Below are positions 6,948-14,111 of a DNA stretch of 18,630 bases, piece after piece; the stretch's first letter is position 1; each line of letters opens with the position of its first letter. Position numbers and translations under genes: made by a program. The notes below the pieces were generated by a model. That model searched no databases and was not told where the DNA came from. It saw nothing but the letters and a program-made list of their open reading frames with translations. The DNA comes from an uncultured Collinsella sp. (GTDB lineage: Bacteria; Actinomycetota; Coriobacteriia; Coriobacteriales; Coriobacteriaceae): positions 1-18,630 of the forward strand of contig CABUVC010000009.1 in NCBI GenBank assembly GCA_902494855.1. The letters run 5' to 3'.

Positions 6948-7313
6948 CTAGTACAGCTCGGCCGAGCGCACGGCGTCGCGGCACAGGTCCAGGAATGCCT
7001 CGGCTCCCTCGCAGAAGCACTCTCGGGCAAAGGCGCCGGATCCGTCCGCAACGCATACGCCGTCAGCAAAGAGCTTCCAGCTAGACGGCTCACGCGAGTC
7101 GTCTCCAAGCAGCTTGATCTGCAGCACGTGCGGGCTGCCGGCGGCGCAGAGTTCTTCCTTGAGCACCTGCACCGTAAAGCGCATCTGGTGGGAGAGGCTG
7201 CTCTTGATCATGGCCGAGGCGTAGCCATTTGGCTTATCCAGAAGATGCATGTGATTCGGTTTGACGATCAGGTTGTGGAAGTTACGCTCGCTGCGCACAG
7301 AGAAATTGTCCAT
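6948..7313 (-). CDS. Unrecognised 121-aa cytoplasmic protein
   Basis: The start is the ATG at 7313 (MDNFSVRSERNFHNLIVKPN), preceded by AAAGGAG 6 nt upstream; the longer frame upstream has no such site and crosses a terminator-like hairpin. The protein has no signal peptide or membrane span. It looks alpha/beta, with a His-rich early segment (NFHNLIVKPNHMHLL), a middle 'SHQMRFTVQVLKEELCAAG', a probable strand HVLQIKLLGDD, and an Ala/Cys/Glu-rich helical C-terminus (FARECFCEGAEAFLDLCRDA). Family not recognised. It stands alone between two repeat-bearing gaps. Confidence 0.65.
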   Translation of the reverse strand: MDNFSVRSERNFHNLIVKPNHMHLLDKPNGYASAMIKSSLSHQMRFTVQVLKEELCAAGSPHVLQIKLLGDDSREPSSWKLFADGVCVADGSGAFARECFCEGAEAFLDLCRDAVRSAELY

Positions 7314-7404
7314 ACGGACTCCTTTCATCGATGTTGGCAGGGCCACCGTGCCTCTTGGCCGGTTGGCGTCGGGATCGTGGAGCCAACTCTCTACCCCGAC
7401 TCTG

Positions 7405-7431
7405 GATAAAACGCGCCCGCTCCTTGCGGGC
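7405..7431 (-). terminator. Terminator-like hairpin upstream of the 121-aa gene
   Basis: On the reverse strand GCCCGC-AAGGA-GCGGGC (7431-7415) is followed by GCGTTTTATCC. It lies 92 bp before the ATG at 7313 and 250 bp after the stop of the membrane-protein gene. It could end that gene's transcript or act as an attenuator for the 121-aa gene. The T-run is short. Confidence 0.45.
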
Positions 7432-7531
7432 AAGAGGAAGTCTATCAACGTGTACGGACAGAAATCAAGCGCCGCCTGCGAAATGACGCGTGAACGGGGT
7501 TGGTTTCCCAAGTGATTATTCGGCTTTCATC

Positions 7532-7610
7532 CGGAAAAGTGTCGAAATCAGCCGTGTAAAAGTACGGAAAAGTGTCGAAATAGGCACCTTAAAACTTCGG
7601 AAAAGTGTAG
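7532..7610. repeat. 33-bp tandem array, 2.4 copies
   Basis: CGGAAAAGTGT starts at 7532, 7565 and 7598, exactly 33 bp apart; the first two copies share the 17-mer CGGAAAAGTGTCGAAAT and a looser (T/G)TAAAA second half. The period is about three helical turns. The gap on either side (7432-7531 and 7611-7678) shows nothing else. Its CGGAAAA start resembles the GCGGAAA and GCGTAAAA starts of the arrays near 1 kb. Confidence 0.8.
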
Positions 7611-7678
7611 CTGGATGACAAAACAGCACTTAGAAGCCGGTGTTGGATGCGGGATCCTGCGGCCGCCTTCAGCCCTCG

Positions 7679-8665
7679 CTACTCATCGTCCCCGTCGTTG
7701 GGGTCGCCCTTGAGGGTGTTGATGTCCAGGTACTGGTTATCGTCCTCTTTTTGCTGGGTCTCCGACTCCGCTTGGGTGGGGCCGCGGAACAGCTGGAATC
7801 CCTCAAACGCAATGACGCCGAGCAGGGCAATGATAATGGCGATAAAGGTAACCTTGACTGCCTGCGGAAATTCCGAGAAACGCAGCGCCTTTTCCTCGGC
7901 GTAATAATCGGCAAAGCGCTCTTCGCCCGTGCTTTTGGTATACGCCGGCGCGGACGCGGCCTCCGGGTCATATTCCGGTGCAGGCGTGGCAGCGTACGGA
8001 TCGTTGAGATAATCGCTCGATGCGGTGCCATAATCCTCGGTCTCGATGCGACCGGTGCCAGCATAGCCATCGGAATAATCGGAATATGCCGCACCGCCCT
8101 CATAGTCCGCGGCGCTCGTGTTGGCGGCAAAAAGCGGGTTAACTGGAACATCGAGCGCCGGCATGCCGGTAGAGGTCTCATCCAGATCGGTTGCAGCCCA
8201 GGAATCGTAGGCAACTTGATGGGCAACGGGCTCGTCGAGCCTTGCGACCGGAGGCTTGCGTGCCGCAGGAACAGGCAACTGCTGGGCGCTGTACATAACG
8301 GTGCTGTCGGCCGATTTGCCCTGCGTCGCTGCAGCGAGAAATGCTGCCGTCTCGGACGGGTCGCTTGCGGGGCGGGGAGCGGGCGTGGGCGCCGAAGTGG
8401 GTGCGGGCGTAGGCGCGGGCGTCGAAACAGCCGACTGCGCAGGAGTCGGCGCAGATGCGGTCTTAGGCGCAAGTGCGGGATTGGGGTTTGACGGGCGAGC
8501 CCCGCCGCCCATAAGTTCGTCGGCGGTCCACGGGCGATCATCCATCACGTCGTCAAGGCTCAGCGAAAACAAGTCGTCTTCACCCTCATCGAACATGCGG
8601 TGCACATGTCCACCAATTGCCGGAATCAATCCGCGACCGGTGCATGATGCCTTGCTCAACGCCAT
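7679..8665 (-). CDS. Pro/Ala-rich single-pass membrane protein of unknown function
   Basis: Translation starts at ATG 8665 (MALSKASCTG), with a GGGTGG ribosome site 7-8 nt upstream; the longer frame to 8761 has none. The 328-aa product has a charged N-terminal segment (FDEGEDDLFSLSLDDVMDD) and a low-complexity Pro/Ala/Thr stretch of about 50 residues (APTPAPTSAPTPAPRPA). A Tyr/Asp/Ser-rich linker with SDYSDGYAGTG-like repeats follows, then one C-terminal transmembrane helix (VKVTFIAIIIALLGVIAFEG) and a short acidic outer tail. With no signal peptide, the long disordered part is probably cytoplasmic (N-in). This is a common actinobacterial layout, sometimes for cell-envelope or division scaffolds; no function can be assigned. 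It is separated by 123 bp from the upstream regulator and has its own promoter-like -10. Confidence 0.75.
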   Translation of the reverse strand: MALSKASCTGRGLIPAIGGHVHRMFDEGEDDLFSLSLDDVMDDRPWTADELMGGGARPSNPNPALAPKTASAPTPAQSAVSTPAPTPAPTSAPTPAPRPASDPSETAAFLAAATQGKSADSTVMYSAQQLPVPAARKPPVARLDEPVAHQVAYDSWAATDLDETSTGMPALDVPVNPLFAANTSAADYEGGAAYSDYSDGYAGTGRIETEDYGTASSDYLNDPYAATPAPEYDPEAASAPAYTKSTGEERFADYYAEEKALRFSEFPQAVKVTFIAIIIALLGVIAFEGFQLFRGPTQAESETQQKEDDNQYLDINTLKGDPNDGDDE

Positions 8666-8699
8666 TCTGTTCCACCCTTTCGAAATACTAATGACATCG

Positions 8700-8717
8700 A
8701 TTATATGGAACTTTCCA
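8700..8717 (-). promoter_or_regulatory. Consensus -10 (TATAAT) with adjacent palindrome
   Basis: The reverse strand reads TATAAT at 8705-8700, 35 bp before the ATG at 8665. It is immediately preceded by the palindrome TGGAA-AG-TTCCA (8717-8706). No good -35 is visible, so the palindrome may be a factor-binding site that replaces or controls it. Confidence 0.45.
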
Positions 8718-8788
8718 AGCGGCTCGGTCTTGGATTCATGCTTTCCAGAACTCGCGCCCAAAAGGGGAGAGGCAATCCAGGCGAGTGC

Positions 8789-9442
8789 CTACTTGTCGCC
8801 TGCTGCCGCCTTGGCCTCATTGAGGTAGCTATAGAAGCTGTACTTGGAGATGCCAAAGAACTCGCAGGCGCGCTCGCTCGACTTGGAAATGAGGAAGGCG
8901 CCGCGACGGTCAAGGTAGCCAATGGCACGAATGCGCTCGTCTTTGGTCATGAGTGCCGCGGGCTTGCCCACAAACTGCTCGCACTCGTGCAGCAGGTCTT
9001 CGAGCAGGTCGCCGATGTTCTTGGTAATGGGCTCGGGTTCGGTATAGCCCGTGCCGCCGGTGCCGGTAAAGGCGTCGAGCGAACGCTCAAAAGCCTTCAT
9101 AAGCGTAATGTCAAAGTTGATGCCCAAAATGCCGACAGGCTTGCCCTCATCGTTGCGGATAAAGATCGTCGAGGACTTGAGCAGCTTGCCATCGGTGGTT
9201 TTGGTGAGGTATGGCTCGCGGTCGTGTACGTCGGTGGCGCCCTCGTGCATGGACTCAAACACAATATGGCTGGGGCCGTCACCCAGTTTGCGCCCGCTGA
9301 CGTGGCCGTTTTCGATCACTACGATGGAGTGGTCCACGTCATCGGTCTCCAGATCGTGGACGACGATTTCGCAGTTGGGGCCAAATTGGAGCGCCAGACC
9401 GTGTGCAAGGCGCTTATAGAACTCAATCTGTGCGGGGGTCAT
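8789..9442 (-). CDS. YheO/DauR-type PAS-HTH transcriptional regulator
   Basis: The 217-aa protein starts at ATG 9442 (MTPAQIEFYK) with AGGAAGG 6 nt upstream; the frame extends 10 codons further without a ribosome site. Residues ~1-110 are a YheO-like PAS domain (CEIVVHDLETDDVDHSIVVI, GPSHIVF, then GILGINFDITLMKAF, the family's conserved strand). Residues ~155-212 are the C-terminal HTH_22 region (KDERIRAIGYLDRRGAFLIS, then AC-EFFGISKYSFYSYL). Family members such as E. coli DauR sense small ligands and control amino-acid or nitrogen catabolic genes. The gene is divergent from ygeX with a 277-bp shared region carrying twin palindromes, so it most likely controls the ygeX cluster and itself. Activator versus repressor cannot be told. 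The ligand might be a purine-derived metabolite or 2,3-diaminopropionate; that is inference. Confidence 0.85.
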   Translation of the reverse strand: MTPAQIEFYKRLAHGLALQFGPNCEIVVHDLETDDVDHSIVVIENGHVSGRKLGDGPSHIVFESMHEGATDVHDREPYLTKTTDGKLLKSSTIFIRNDEGKPVGILGINFDITLMKAFERSLDAFTGTGGTGYTEPEPITKNIGDLLEDLLHECEQFVGKPAALMTKDERIRAIGYLDRRGAFLISKSSERACEFFGISKYSFYSYLNEAKAAAGDK

Positions 9443-9561
9443 GGGTGCCTTCCTAAAAATTAGTTTGGGCACACTTTGCCATAAACCACACTTGTTCGCA
9501 AATAACGAAAGCGTCGCTGCGTTATGTGACCGTTCGGCGGCGAAAAGGTACCGATTACGGC

Positions 9562-9627
9562 AACAAACAATTTGTTAGGTTTGCCAATCAAAAAGTGTGA
9601 TAGAACAGTACTAACAAACTTTTTGTT
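9562..9627. promoter_or_regulatory. Twin operator palindromes in the regulator/ygeX gap
   Basis: AACAAA-CAA-TTTGTT (9562-9576) and AACAAA-CTT-TTTGTT (9613-9627) have identical 6-bp arms and different 3-bp centres. Their centres are 51 bp apart, close to five helical turns, so both face the same side of DNA. They lie 93-158 bp upstream of ygeX and 120-185 bp upstream of the regulator. The arrangement suits cooperative or looped binding of a dimeric HTH protein, most simply the divergent YheO-like regulator. Confidence 0.65.
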
Positions 9628-9719
9628 TGGCATCCACATAAAAGTTTAGCCGCATGAATGGGAATGGGCTGAAACGCGTATGCGGGGGCCGGCAAGAGAG
9701 GACTTAAGGAGTTCACCGT

Positions 9720-10934
9720 ATGGCCGATAAGATCCAGTGGGCGGGCAACACGATGCCCAAGAGCGATGATAAGCACTTGGGAATCATGAGCCTCGACCAC
9801 GTGAAGAAGGCCCGCGCCTTCCACCAGTCGTTCCCTCAATATACCGTCACTCCGCTTGCCCGCCTGGACGGTCAGGCTGCGCGCCTGGGCCTGTCCAACC
9901 TGTGCGTTAAGGACGAGAGCTACCGCTTTGGCCTCAACGCCTTTAAGGTCCTGGGCGGATCGTTTGCCATGGCCAACTACATTGCCGACGAGACCGGCAA
10001 GGACGTTGCCGACTGCACCTTCGATTACCTGACCTCCGATCAGCTGGCCGAGGACTTTGGCCAGGCTACCTTCTTTACCGCCACCGACGGCAACCATGGC
10101 CGCGGCGTGGCATGGGCTGCCAACAAGCTGGGCCAGAAGGCCGTCGTGCACATGCCCAAGGGTTCCACCAAGCCCCGCTTCGATAGCATTGCCGCCGAGG
10201 GCGCCACGGTGACCATCGAAGAGGTCAACTACGACGAGTGCGTGCGCATGGCCGCCGCCGAGGCCGACGCCTGCGAGCGCGGCGTCATCGTTCAGGACAC
10301 CGCCTGGGAGGGCTACGAGAAGATCCCGTCCTGGATCATGGAGGGCTACGGCACCATGGCCTCCGAGGCTGCCGAGCAGCTCCGCGAGATGGCCATCAAC
10401 CGCCCGACGCACGTCTTTGTCCAGGCTGGCGTAGGCTCGCTCGCCGGCGCCGTGGTGGGCTACTTCACCAACCTGTATCCCGATAACCCGCCCACCTTCG
10501 TCGTGGTCGAGTGCGCACCGGCCGCCTGCCTGTACAAGGGCGCTGCCGCCGGCGACGGCGACCCGCGCATCGTGGACGGCGACATGCCCTCCATCATGGC
10601 CGGTCTGTGCTGCGGCGAGCCCAACATTCTGGGTTGGGATATCCTGCGCAACCACACCACCGCCTTCGTGTCCTGCCCCGACTGGGTCACCGCTCGCGGC
10701 ATGCGCACCCTGGGCGCTCCCGAGAAGGGCGACCCGCGCGTTATCTCCGGCGAGTCCGGCGCCGTGACCACCGGTCTGGTCGAGACCCTTATGCTCGATC
10801 CCGAGTACGCCGAGCTCAAGGAGCTCATCGGCCTGGACAAGACGAGCTCCGTGCTCTGCTTCTCCACCGAGGGCGACACCGATCCGGATCAGTACCGTCG
10901 CATCGTCTGGGAGGGCGAGTATCCGACCTGCTAG
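9720..10934 (+). CDS. ygeX: 2,3-diaminopropionate ammonia-lyase
   Basis: This 404-aa fold-type II PLP enzyme converts 2,3-diaminopropionate to pyruvate and two ammonia. The PLP lysine is K76 in RFGLNAFKVLGGS; the base-containing loop FTATDGNHGRGVAW has D123; VQDTAWEGY has D193, matching the Asp that supports use of the D-isomer in the E. coli enzyme. The phosphate-binding glycine loop is GVGSLAG at ~237-243. Length equals the family norm (~400 aa). AAGGAG precedes ATG 9720. It is the first gene rightward from the YheO-like regulator. In gut anaerobes ygeX is part of the conserved set linked to anaerobic uric-acid use, where it would release pyruvate and ammonia from the purine-derived C3 diamine. 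Codon use is strongly biased to C/G-ending preferred codons, suggesting high expression. Cytoplasmic. Confidence 0.95.
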   Translation: MADKIQWAGNTMPKSDDKHLGIMSLDHVKKARAFHQSFPQYTVTPLARLDGQAARLGLSNLCVKDESYRFGLNAFKVLGGSFAMANYIADETGKDVADCTFDYLTSDQLAEDFGQATFFTATDGNHGRGVAWAANKLGQKAVVHMPKGSTKPRFDSIAAEGATVTIEEVNYDECVRMAAAEADACERGVIVQDTAWEGYEKIPSWIMEGYGTMASEAAEQLREMAINRPTHVFVQAGVGSLAGAVVGYFTNLYPDNPPTFVVVECAPAACLYKGAAAGDGDPRIVDGDMPSIMAGLCCGEPNILGWDILRNHTTAFVSCPDWVTARGMRTLGAPEKGDPRVISGESGAVTTGLVETLMLDPEYAELKELIGLDKTSSVLCFSTEGDTDPDQYRRIVWEGEYPTC

Positions 10935-10943
10935 CAGACTGAC

Positions 10944-11067
10944 CTGTCCGGAGGCAGCCGGAGGACTTTACTCCCTGCTCGGACAGTCCTGCTCGCACGG
11001 AGAGCACATTAAGTGCTCTCCGGCTCGTGCGGAACTCGCGACGGAGCAAAGTCCTCCGTCCGCCTCC
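10944..11067. repeat. Large nested palindrome with an alternative hairpin between ygeX and ygeY
   Basis: The core is a perfect 10-bp stem CGGAGAGCAC (10998-11007) / GTGCTCTCCG (11013-11022) with loop ATTAA. Outside it pair CGCAC/GTGCG, CTCC/GGAG, CGGAGGACTTT/AAAGTCCTCCG and finally GGAGGC (10950-10955) / GCCTCC (11062-11067), giving a ~118-nt imperfect hairpin. Its left arm can instead fold locally: CTGTCC...GGACAG, GAG/CTC, CAG/CTG and GGAG/CTCC across 10944-10986. The two folds exclude each other. No T-run follows, so it is not a plain intrinsic terminator. It may act as an mRNA processing/stability element, a switch, or a mobile palindromic unit. Confidence 0.8.
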
Positions 11068-11106
11068 TATGGTTACTTGCTTGTGGGGTGCTCAACCTCA
11101 CGCCGC

Positions 11107-11146
11107 TTGGCACAAGTGATCTATCTGAAATATCTACCTGTAGGTA
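11107..11146 (+). promoter_or_regulatory. Possible ygeY promoter with small palindrome
   Basis: TTGGCA (11107-11112) and TATCTA (11131-11136) are 18 nt apart; the palindrome TACCT-GT-AGGTA (11135-11146) overlaps the -10. It would let ygeY be transcribed separately from ygeX, from which the large palindrome divides it. Confidence 0.4.
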
Positions 11147-11171
11147 AACCCTTGTAGAAAGGTTGACTGTT

Positions 11172-12557
11172 ATGACTAAAGAACTCGATTTTGATGCCAT
11201 TAAGGCTGCGGCTGAGTCTCATCGTGCTGATATGACTCGCTTCCTGCGCGCTATGATCTCCCATCCCTCTGAGTCCTGCGAGGAGGGTGAGGTTGTCGCT
11301 TGCATCAAGGCCGAGATGGAGAGCCTTGGCTATGACGAGGTCAAGGTCGACGGCCTGGGCAACGTTATGGGCTTTATGGGCGAGGGCGACAAGATCATCG
11401 CCATCGACTCCCACATCGACACCGTCGGCATCGGCAACATCGAGAACTGGGATGCCGATCCCTATGAGGGCTACGAGACCGACGAGATCATCTACGGCCG
11501 CGGCGGCTCCGACCAGGAGGGTGGCATGGCTTCTGCTACCTACGCTGCCAAGATGATGAAGGACATGGGCCTCATCCCCGAGGGCTACAAGATCATGGTC
11601 GTCGGCACCGTCCAGGAAGAGGACTGCGACGGCATGTGCTGGCAGTACATCTACAACAAGGACGGCATTAAGCCCGAGTTCGTCATTTCCACCGAGCCCA
11701 CCGACGGCGGCATCTATCGCGGTCACCGCGGCCGCATGGAGATCCGCGTCGACGTTCACGGCACCTCCTGCCACGGCTCCGCTCCCGACCGCGGCGACAA
11801 CGCCATCTACAAGATGGCCGACATCATCGCCGACGTCCGCGCCCTCAACAACAACGGCTGTGACGAGTCGACCGACATCAAGGGCCTCGTCAAGATGCTC
11901 GACCCCAAGTACAACCCCGAGCACTTCGAGGACGCCCGCTTCCTGGGCCGCGGCACCTGCACCGTCAGCCAGATCTTCTACACCAGCCCCAGCCGCTGCG
12001 CTGTCGCTGACTCCTGCGCCATCTCCATCGACCGTCGCATGACCGCCGGTGAGACCTGGGAGTCCTGCCTGGACGAGATCCGTAACCTGCCGGCCGCCAA
12101 GAAGTACGGCGACGACGTGAAGGTCTCCATGTACATGTACGACCGTCCGTCCTGGACCGGCGAGGTCTACGAGACCGAGGCTTACTTCCCCACGTGGATC
12201 AACAAGGAGACCGCTCCGCACGTCAAGGCCCTCGTCGACGCCCACAAGGCCATGTTCGGTGACGAGCGCATCGGCTGCGAGCCCAGCATGGACAAGCGCA
12301 CCGGTCGCCCGCTGTGCGACAAGTGGACCTTCTCCACGAACTGCGTTTCCATCCAGGGCCGCTATGGCATCCCCTGCGTTGGCTTTGGCCCGGGTGCCGA
12401 GTCTCAGGCTCACGCTCCCAACGAGGTCACCTACAAGGACGACCTGGTCACCGCTGCCGCCATGTATGTTGCTGCTTTGAACCTCTACGATCCGAGCCAG
12501 GCCGATGGCGACGCTACCGTGTTCCGCGCTGGTCTGACCAACAACAAGATCGACTAG
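11172..12557 (+). CDS. ygeY: YgeY-family M20-type metallohydrolase
   Basis: This 461-aa cytoplasmic protein belongs to the M20/ArgE-DapE-like metallopeptidase family, YgeY branch ('selenium metabolism hydrolase'). Metal and catalytic motifs are DSHIDTVG (H81, D83), GRGGSDQEGGMA (D114), VQEEDCDG (E149-E150), STEPTDGG (E175) and the late HAPNE (H414). Translation starts at ATG 11172, after GAAAGG; a TTG 9 nt earlier is in frame but lacks a better site. E. coli ygeY lies between ygeX and ygeW in the same order as here. It probably hydrolyses an amide or carbamoyl bond of a purine-derived intermediate upstream of YgeX; the exact substrate is not visible from sequence. Codon bias is as strong as in ygeX, suggesting high expression. 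Confidence 0.92.
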   Translation: MTKELDFDAIKAAAESHRADMTRFLRAMISHPSESCEEGEVVACIKAEMESLGYDEVKVDGLGNVMGFMGEGDKIIAIDSHIDTVGIGNIENWDADPYEGYETDEIIYGRGGSDQEGGMASATYAAKMMKDMGLIPEGYKIMVVGTVQEEDCDGMCWQYIYNKDGIKPEFVISTEPTDGGIYRGHRGRMEIRVDVHGTSCHGSAPDRGDNAIYKMADIIADVRALNNNGCDESTDIKGLVKMLDPKYNPEHFEDARFLGRGTCTVSQIFYTSPSRCAVADSCAISIDRRMTAGETWESCLDEIRNLPAAKKYGDDVKVSMYMYDRPSWTGEVYETEAYFPTWINKETAPHVKALVDAHKAMFGDERIGCEPSMDKRTGRPLCDKWTFSTNCVSIQGRYGIPCVGFGPGAESQAHAPNEVTYKDDLVTAAAMYVAALNLYDPSQADGDATVFRAGLTNNKID

Positions 12558-12604
12558 TCCCATTCCTTGATCTTGTTGAGCCGGGGACAGCCTGTGTCCC
12601 CGGC
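12542..12604. repeat. Two tandem perfect hairpins at the ygeY 3' end
   Basis: CAACAAGATC (12542-12551) pairs with GATCTTGTTG (12569-12578), enclosing the ygeY stop codon in a 17-nt loop. Two bases later GCCGGGGACA (12580-12589) pairs with TGTCCCCGGC (12595-12604), loop GCCTG. Both stems are exact 10-mers. No T-run follows, so they may protect the ygeY mRNA 3' end or cause weak termination rather than act as a standard terminator. Confidence 0.75.
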
Positions 12605-12758
12605 ACCCCCTGTTGACTTGGGGCCCGCGGTCGTTATCTCCCATGCTTCCTCAACGGTAGCGGGTCCTCGTCATAGCGCTCTGCATGTTCTAGCCACACG
12701 CGCATGCCGGAGCACATCTACTCATTGCGATCGTTTCATCTATGGAAAGGATATTTAC

Positions 12759-13961
12759 ATGGACGCCAAGTTTACCGAGCTCGTCGAGCAGCTGAACGGC
12801 CTCGATTTTAAGGGCATGTACGGCAGCGACTTCCTGCACACCTGGGATAAGACCACCGATGAGCTCAAGGCTCTCTACATCGTTGCCGACGCCCTGCGCG
12901 AGCTGCGTGAGAACAACGTTTCGTCCAAGATCTTCGACTCGGGCCTGGCCGTCTCCCTGTTCCGCGACAACTCCACCCGTACGCGCTTCTCCTTCTCTAA
13001 GGCCGCCAACCTGCTCGGCCTCGAGCTGCAGGACCTGGACGAGAAGAAGTCCCAGATCGCTCACGGCGAGACCGTCCGCGAGACCGCTACCATGATCTCC
13101 TTCATGGCCGACGTCATCGGCATCCGCGACGACATGTACATCGGCAAGGGCGACGCCTACATGGCCGAGGTCTCCGAGTCTGTCCAGCAGGCCTACGAGG
13201 ACGGCGTTCTGGATCACCGTCCCACGCTCATCTCCCTGCAGTCCGACTCCGATCACCCCACGCAGTCCTCTGCCGACATGCTCTACCTCATCAACGAGTT
13301 TGGCGGTCTTGAGAACCTCAAGGGCAAGAAGGTTGCCGTCACCTGGGCCTATTCGCCCTCTTACGGCAAGCCGCTGTCCTGCCCGCAGTCGCTGATCAGC
13401 CTGCTGCCCCGCTTTGGCATGGACGTCACCCTGGCCCACCCCGAGGGCTACGACCTCATGCCCGAGGTCGTCGAGCGCGCCAAGGGCTATGCCGCCGAGT
13501 CCGGCACCACCTTTAAGCAGGTCAACACCATGGTCGAGGCCTTCGAGGGCGCCGACATCGTGATCCCCAAGAGCTGGGCTCCGTTTGCCGCCATGGAGAA
13601 GCGTACCAACCTGTACGCGGAGGGCGACGACGCCGGCATCGCAGCGCTCGAGAAGGAGCTGCTCGCTCAGAACGCCACCCATCAGGACTGGTGCTCCACG
13701 ACCGAGCTCATGGAGAAGACCGCCAACGGCCAGGACACCATCTTTATGCACCCGCTGCCCGCCGACATCTCCGGTGTCTCCTGCGAGCACGGCGAGGTCA
13801 ACGCCGACGTCTTTGACATGCACCGCGTGGGCATGTACAAGGAGGCCAGCTACAAGCCGTACGCCATCGCAGCTATGATGTTCCTGCAGAAGGTTGCCGA
13901 TCCCGCCGCTACCCTCAAGGCCCTCGACGAGCGCAACACCGCCCGTTGGTTCCAGGCCTAA
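12759..13961 (+). CDS. ygeW: YgeW knotted carbamoyltransferase-like protein
   Basis: This 400-aa member of the aspartate/ornithine carbamoyltransferase superfamily has the carbamoyl-phosphate-binding motif DNSTRTR (71-76), HPTQ (166-169) and HPLP (331-334). The segment after the second-domain strand (AYSPSYGKPLSCPQSLISLL, 197-216) fits the trefoil-knotted UTCase/YgeW type rather than ordinary OTCase. It starts at ATG 12759 after GGAAAGGA. The in-frame extension to 12567 runs through hairpin DNA and is not coding. In this pathway it probably works in the phosphorolytic direction, turning a carbamoylated (ureido) intermediate into carbamoyl phosphate, a possible ATP source; the substrate is unproven. 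It lies downstream of ygeY with a 200-bp gap and ends at a good terminator. Codon bias is high, as in ygeX and ygeY. Confidence 0.93.
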   Translation: MDAKFTELVEQLNGLDFKGMYGSDFLHTWDKTTDELKALYIVADALRELRENNVSSKIFDSGLAVSLFRDNSTRTRFSFSKAANLLGLELQDLDEKKSQIAHGETVRETATMISFMADVIGIRDDMYIGKGDAYMAEVSESVQQAYEDGVLDHRPTLISLQSDSDHPTQSSADMLYLINEFGGLENLKGKKVAVTWAYSPSYGKPLSCPQSLISLLPRFGMDVTLAHPEGYDLMPEVVERAKGYAAESGTTFKQVNTMVEAFEGADIVIPKSWAPFAAMEKRTNLYAEGDDAGIAALEKELLAQNATHQDWCSTTELMEKTANGQDTIFMHPLPADISGVSCEHGEVNADVFDMHRVGMYKEASYKPYAIAAMMFLQKVADPAATLKALDERNTARWFQA

Positions 13962-13984
13962 AGCCGCGCTGAGGTAAGCCATGT

Positions 13985-14023
13985 AAAGGGGGCGCTCTGC
14001 CAACCGGCGGGGTGCCCCTTTTT
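13985..14023 (+). terminator. Intrinsic terminator after ygeW
   Basis: AAAGGGGGC pairs with GCCCCTTT (one bulged G), with an inner GCC/GGC helix, followed by TTTTT. It separates the highly biased ygeX-ygeY-ygeW block from the mocA-like and hyuA genes. Confidence 0.85.
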
Positions 14024-14111
14024 GCATCGTGGGCGTGCGGGATAAGCGCTTTCGATGTAGATGCCCCGCGACGCGAGTTATGGGTACGATGGTTTCAGGG
14101 GAGGTATCGCC

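Noticed and set aside
9588..10655. 355-codon reverse-strand open frame over ygeX
   Set aside because: Shadow of ygeX; the forward protein has all catalytic residues.
10944..11067. Insertion sequence or simple terminator
   Set aside because: No transposase, no target duplication seen and no T-run; only the palindrome itself can be supported.
11121..12644. 507-codon reverse-strand open frame over ygeY
   Set aside because: Val/Gly/Leu/Asp-rich shadow of ygeY produced by its codon bias; no motifs.
12567..12758. N-terminal extension of ygeW by 64 codons
   Set aside because: The extension translates hairpin and spacer DNA; the ATG at 12759 has a good ribosome site and matches family length.
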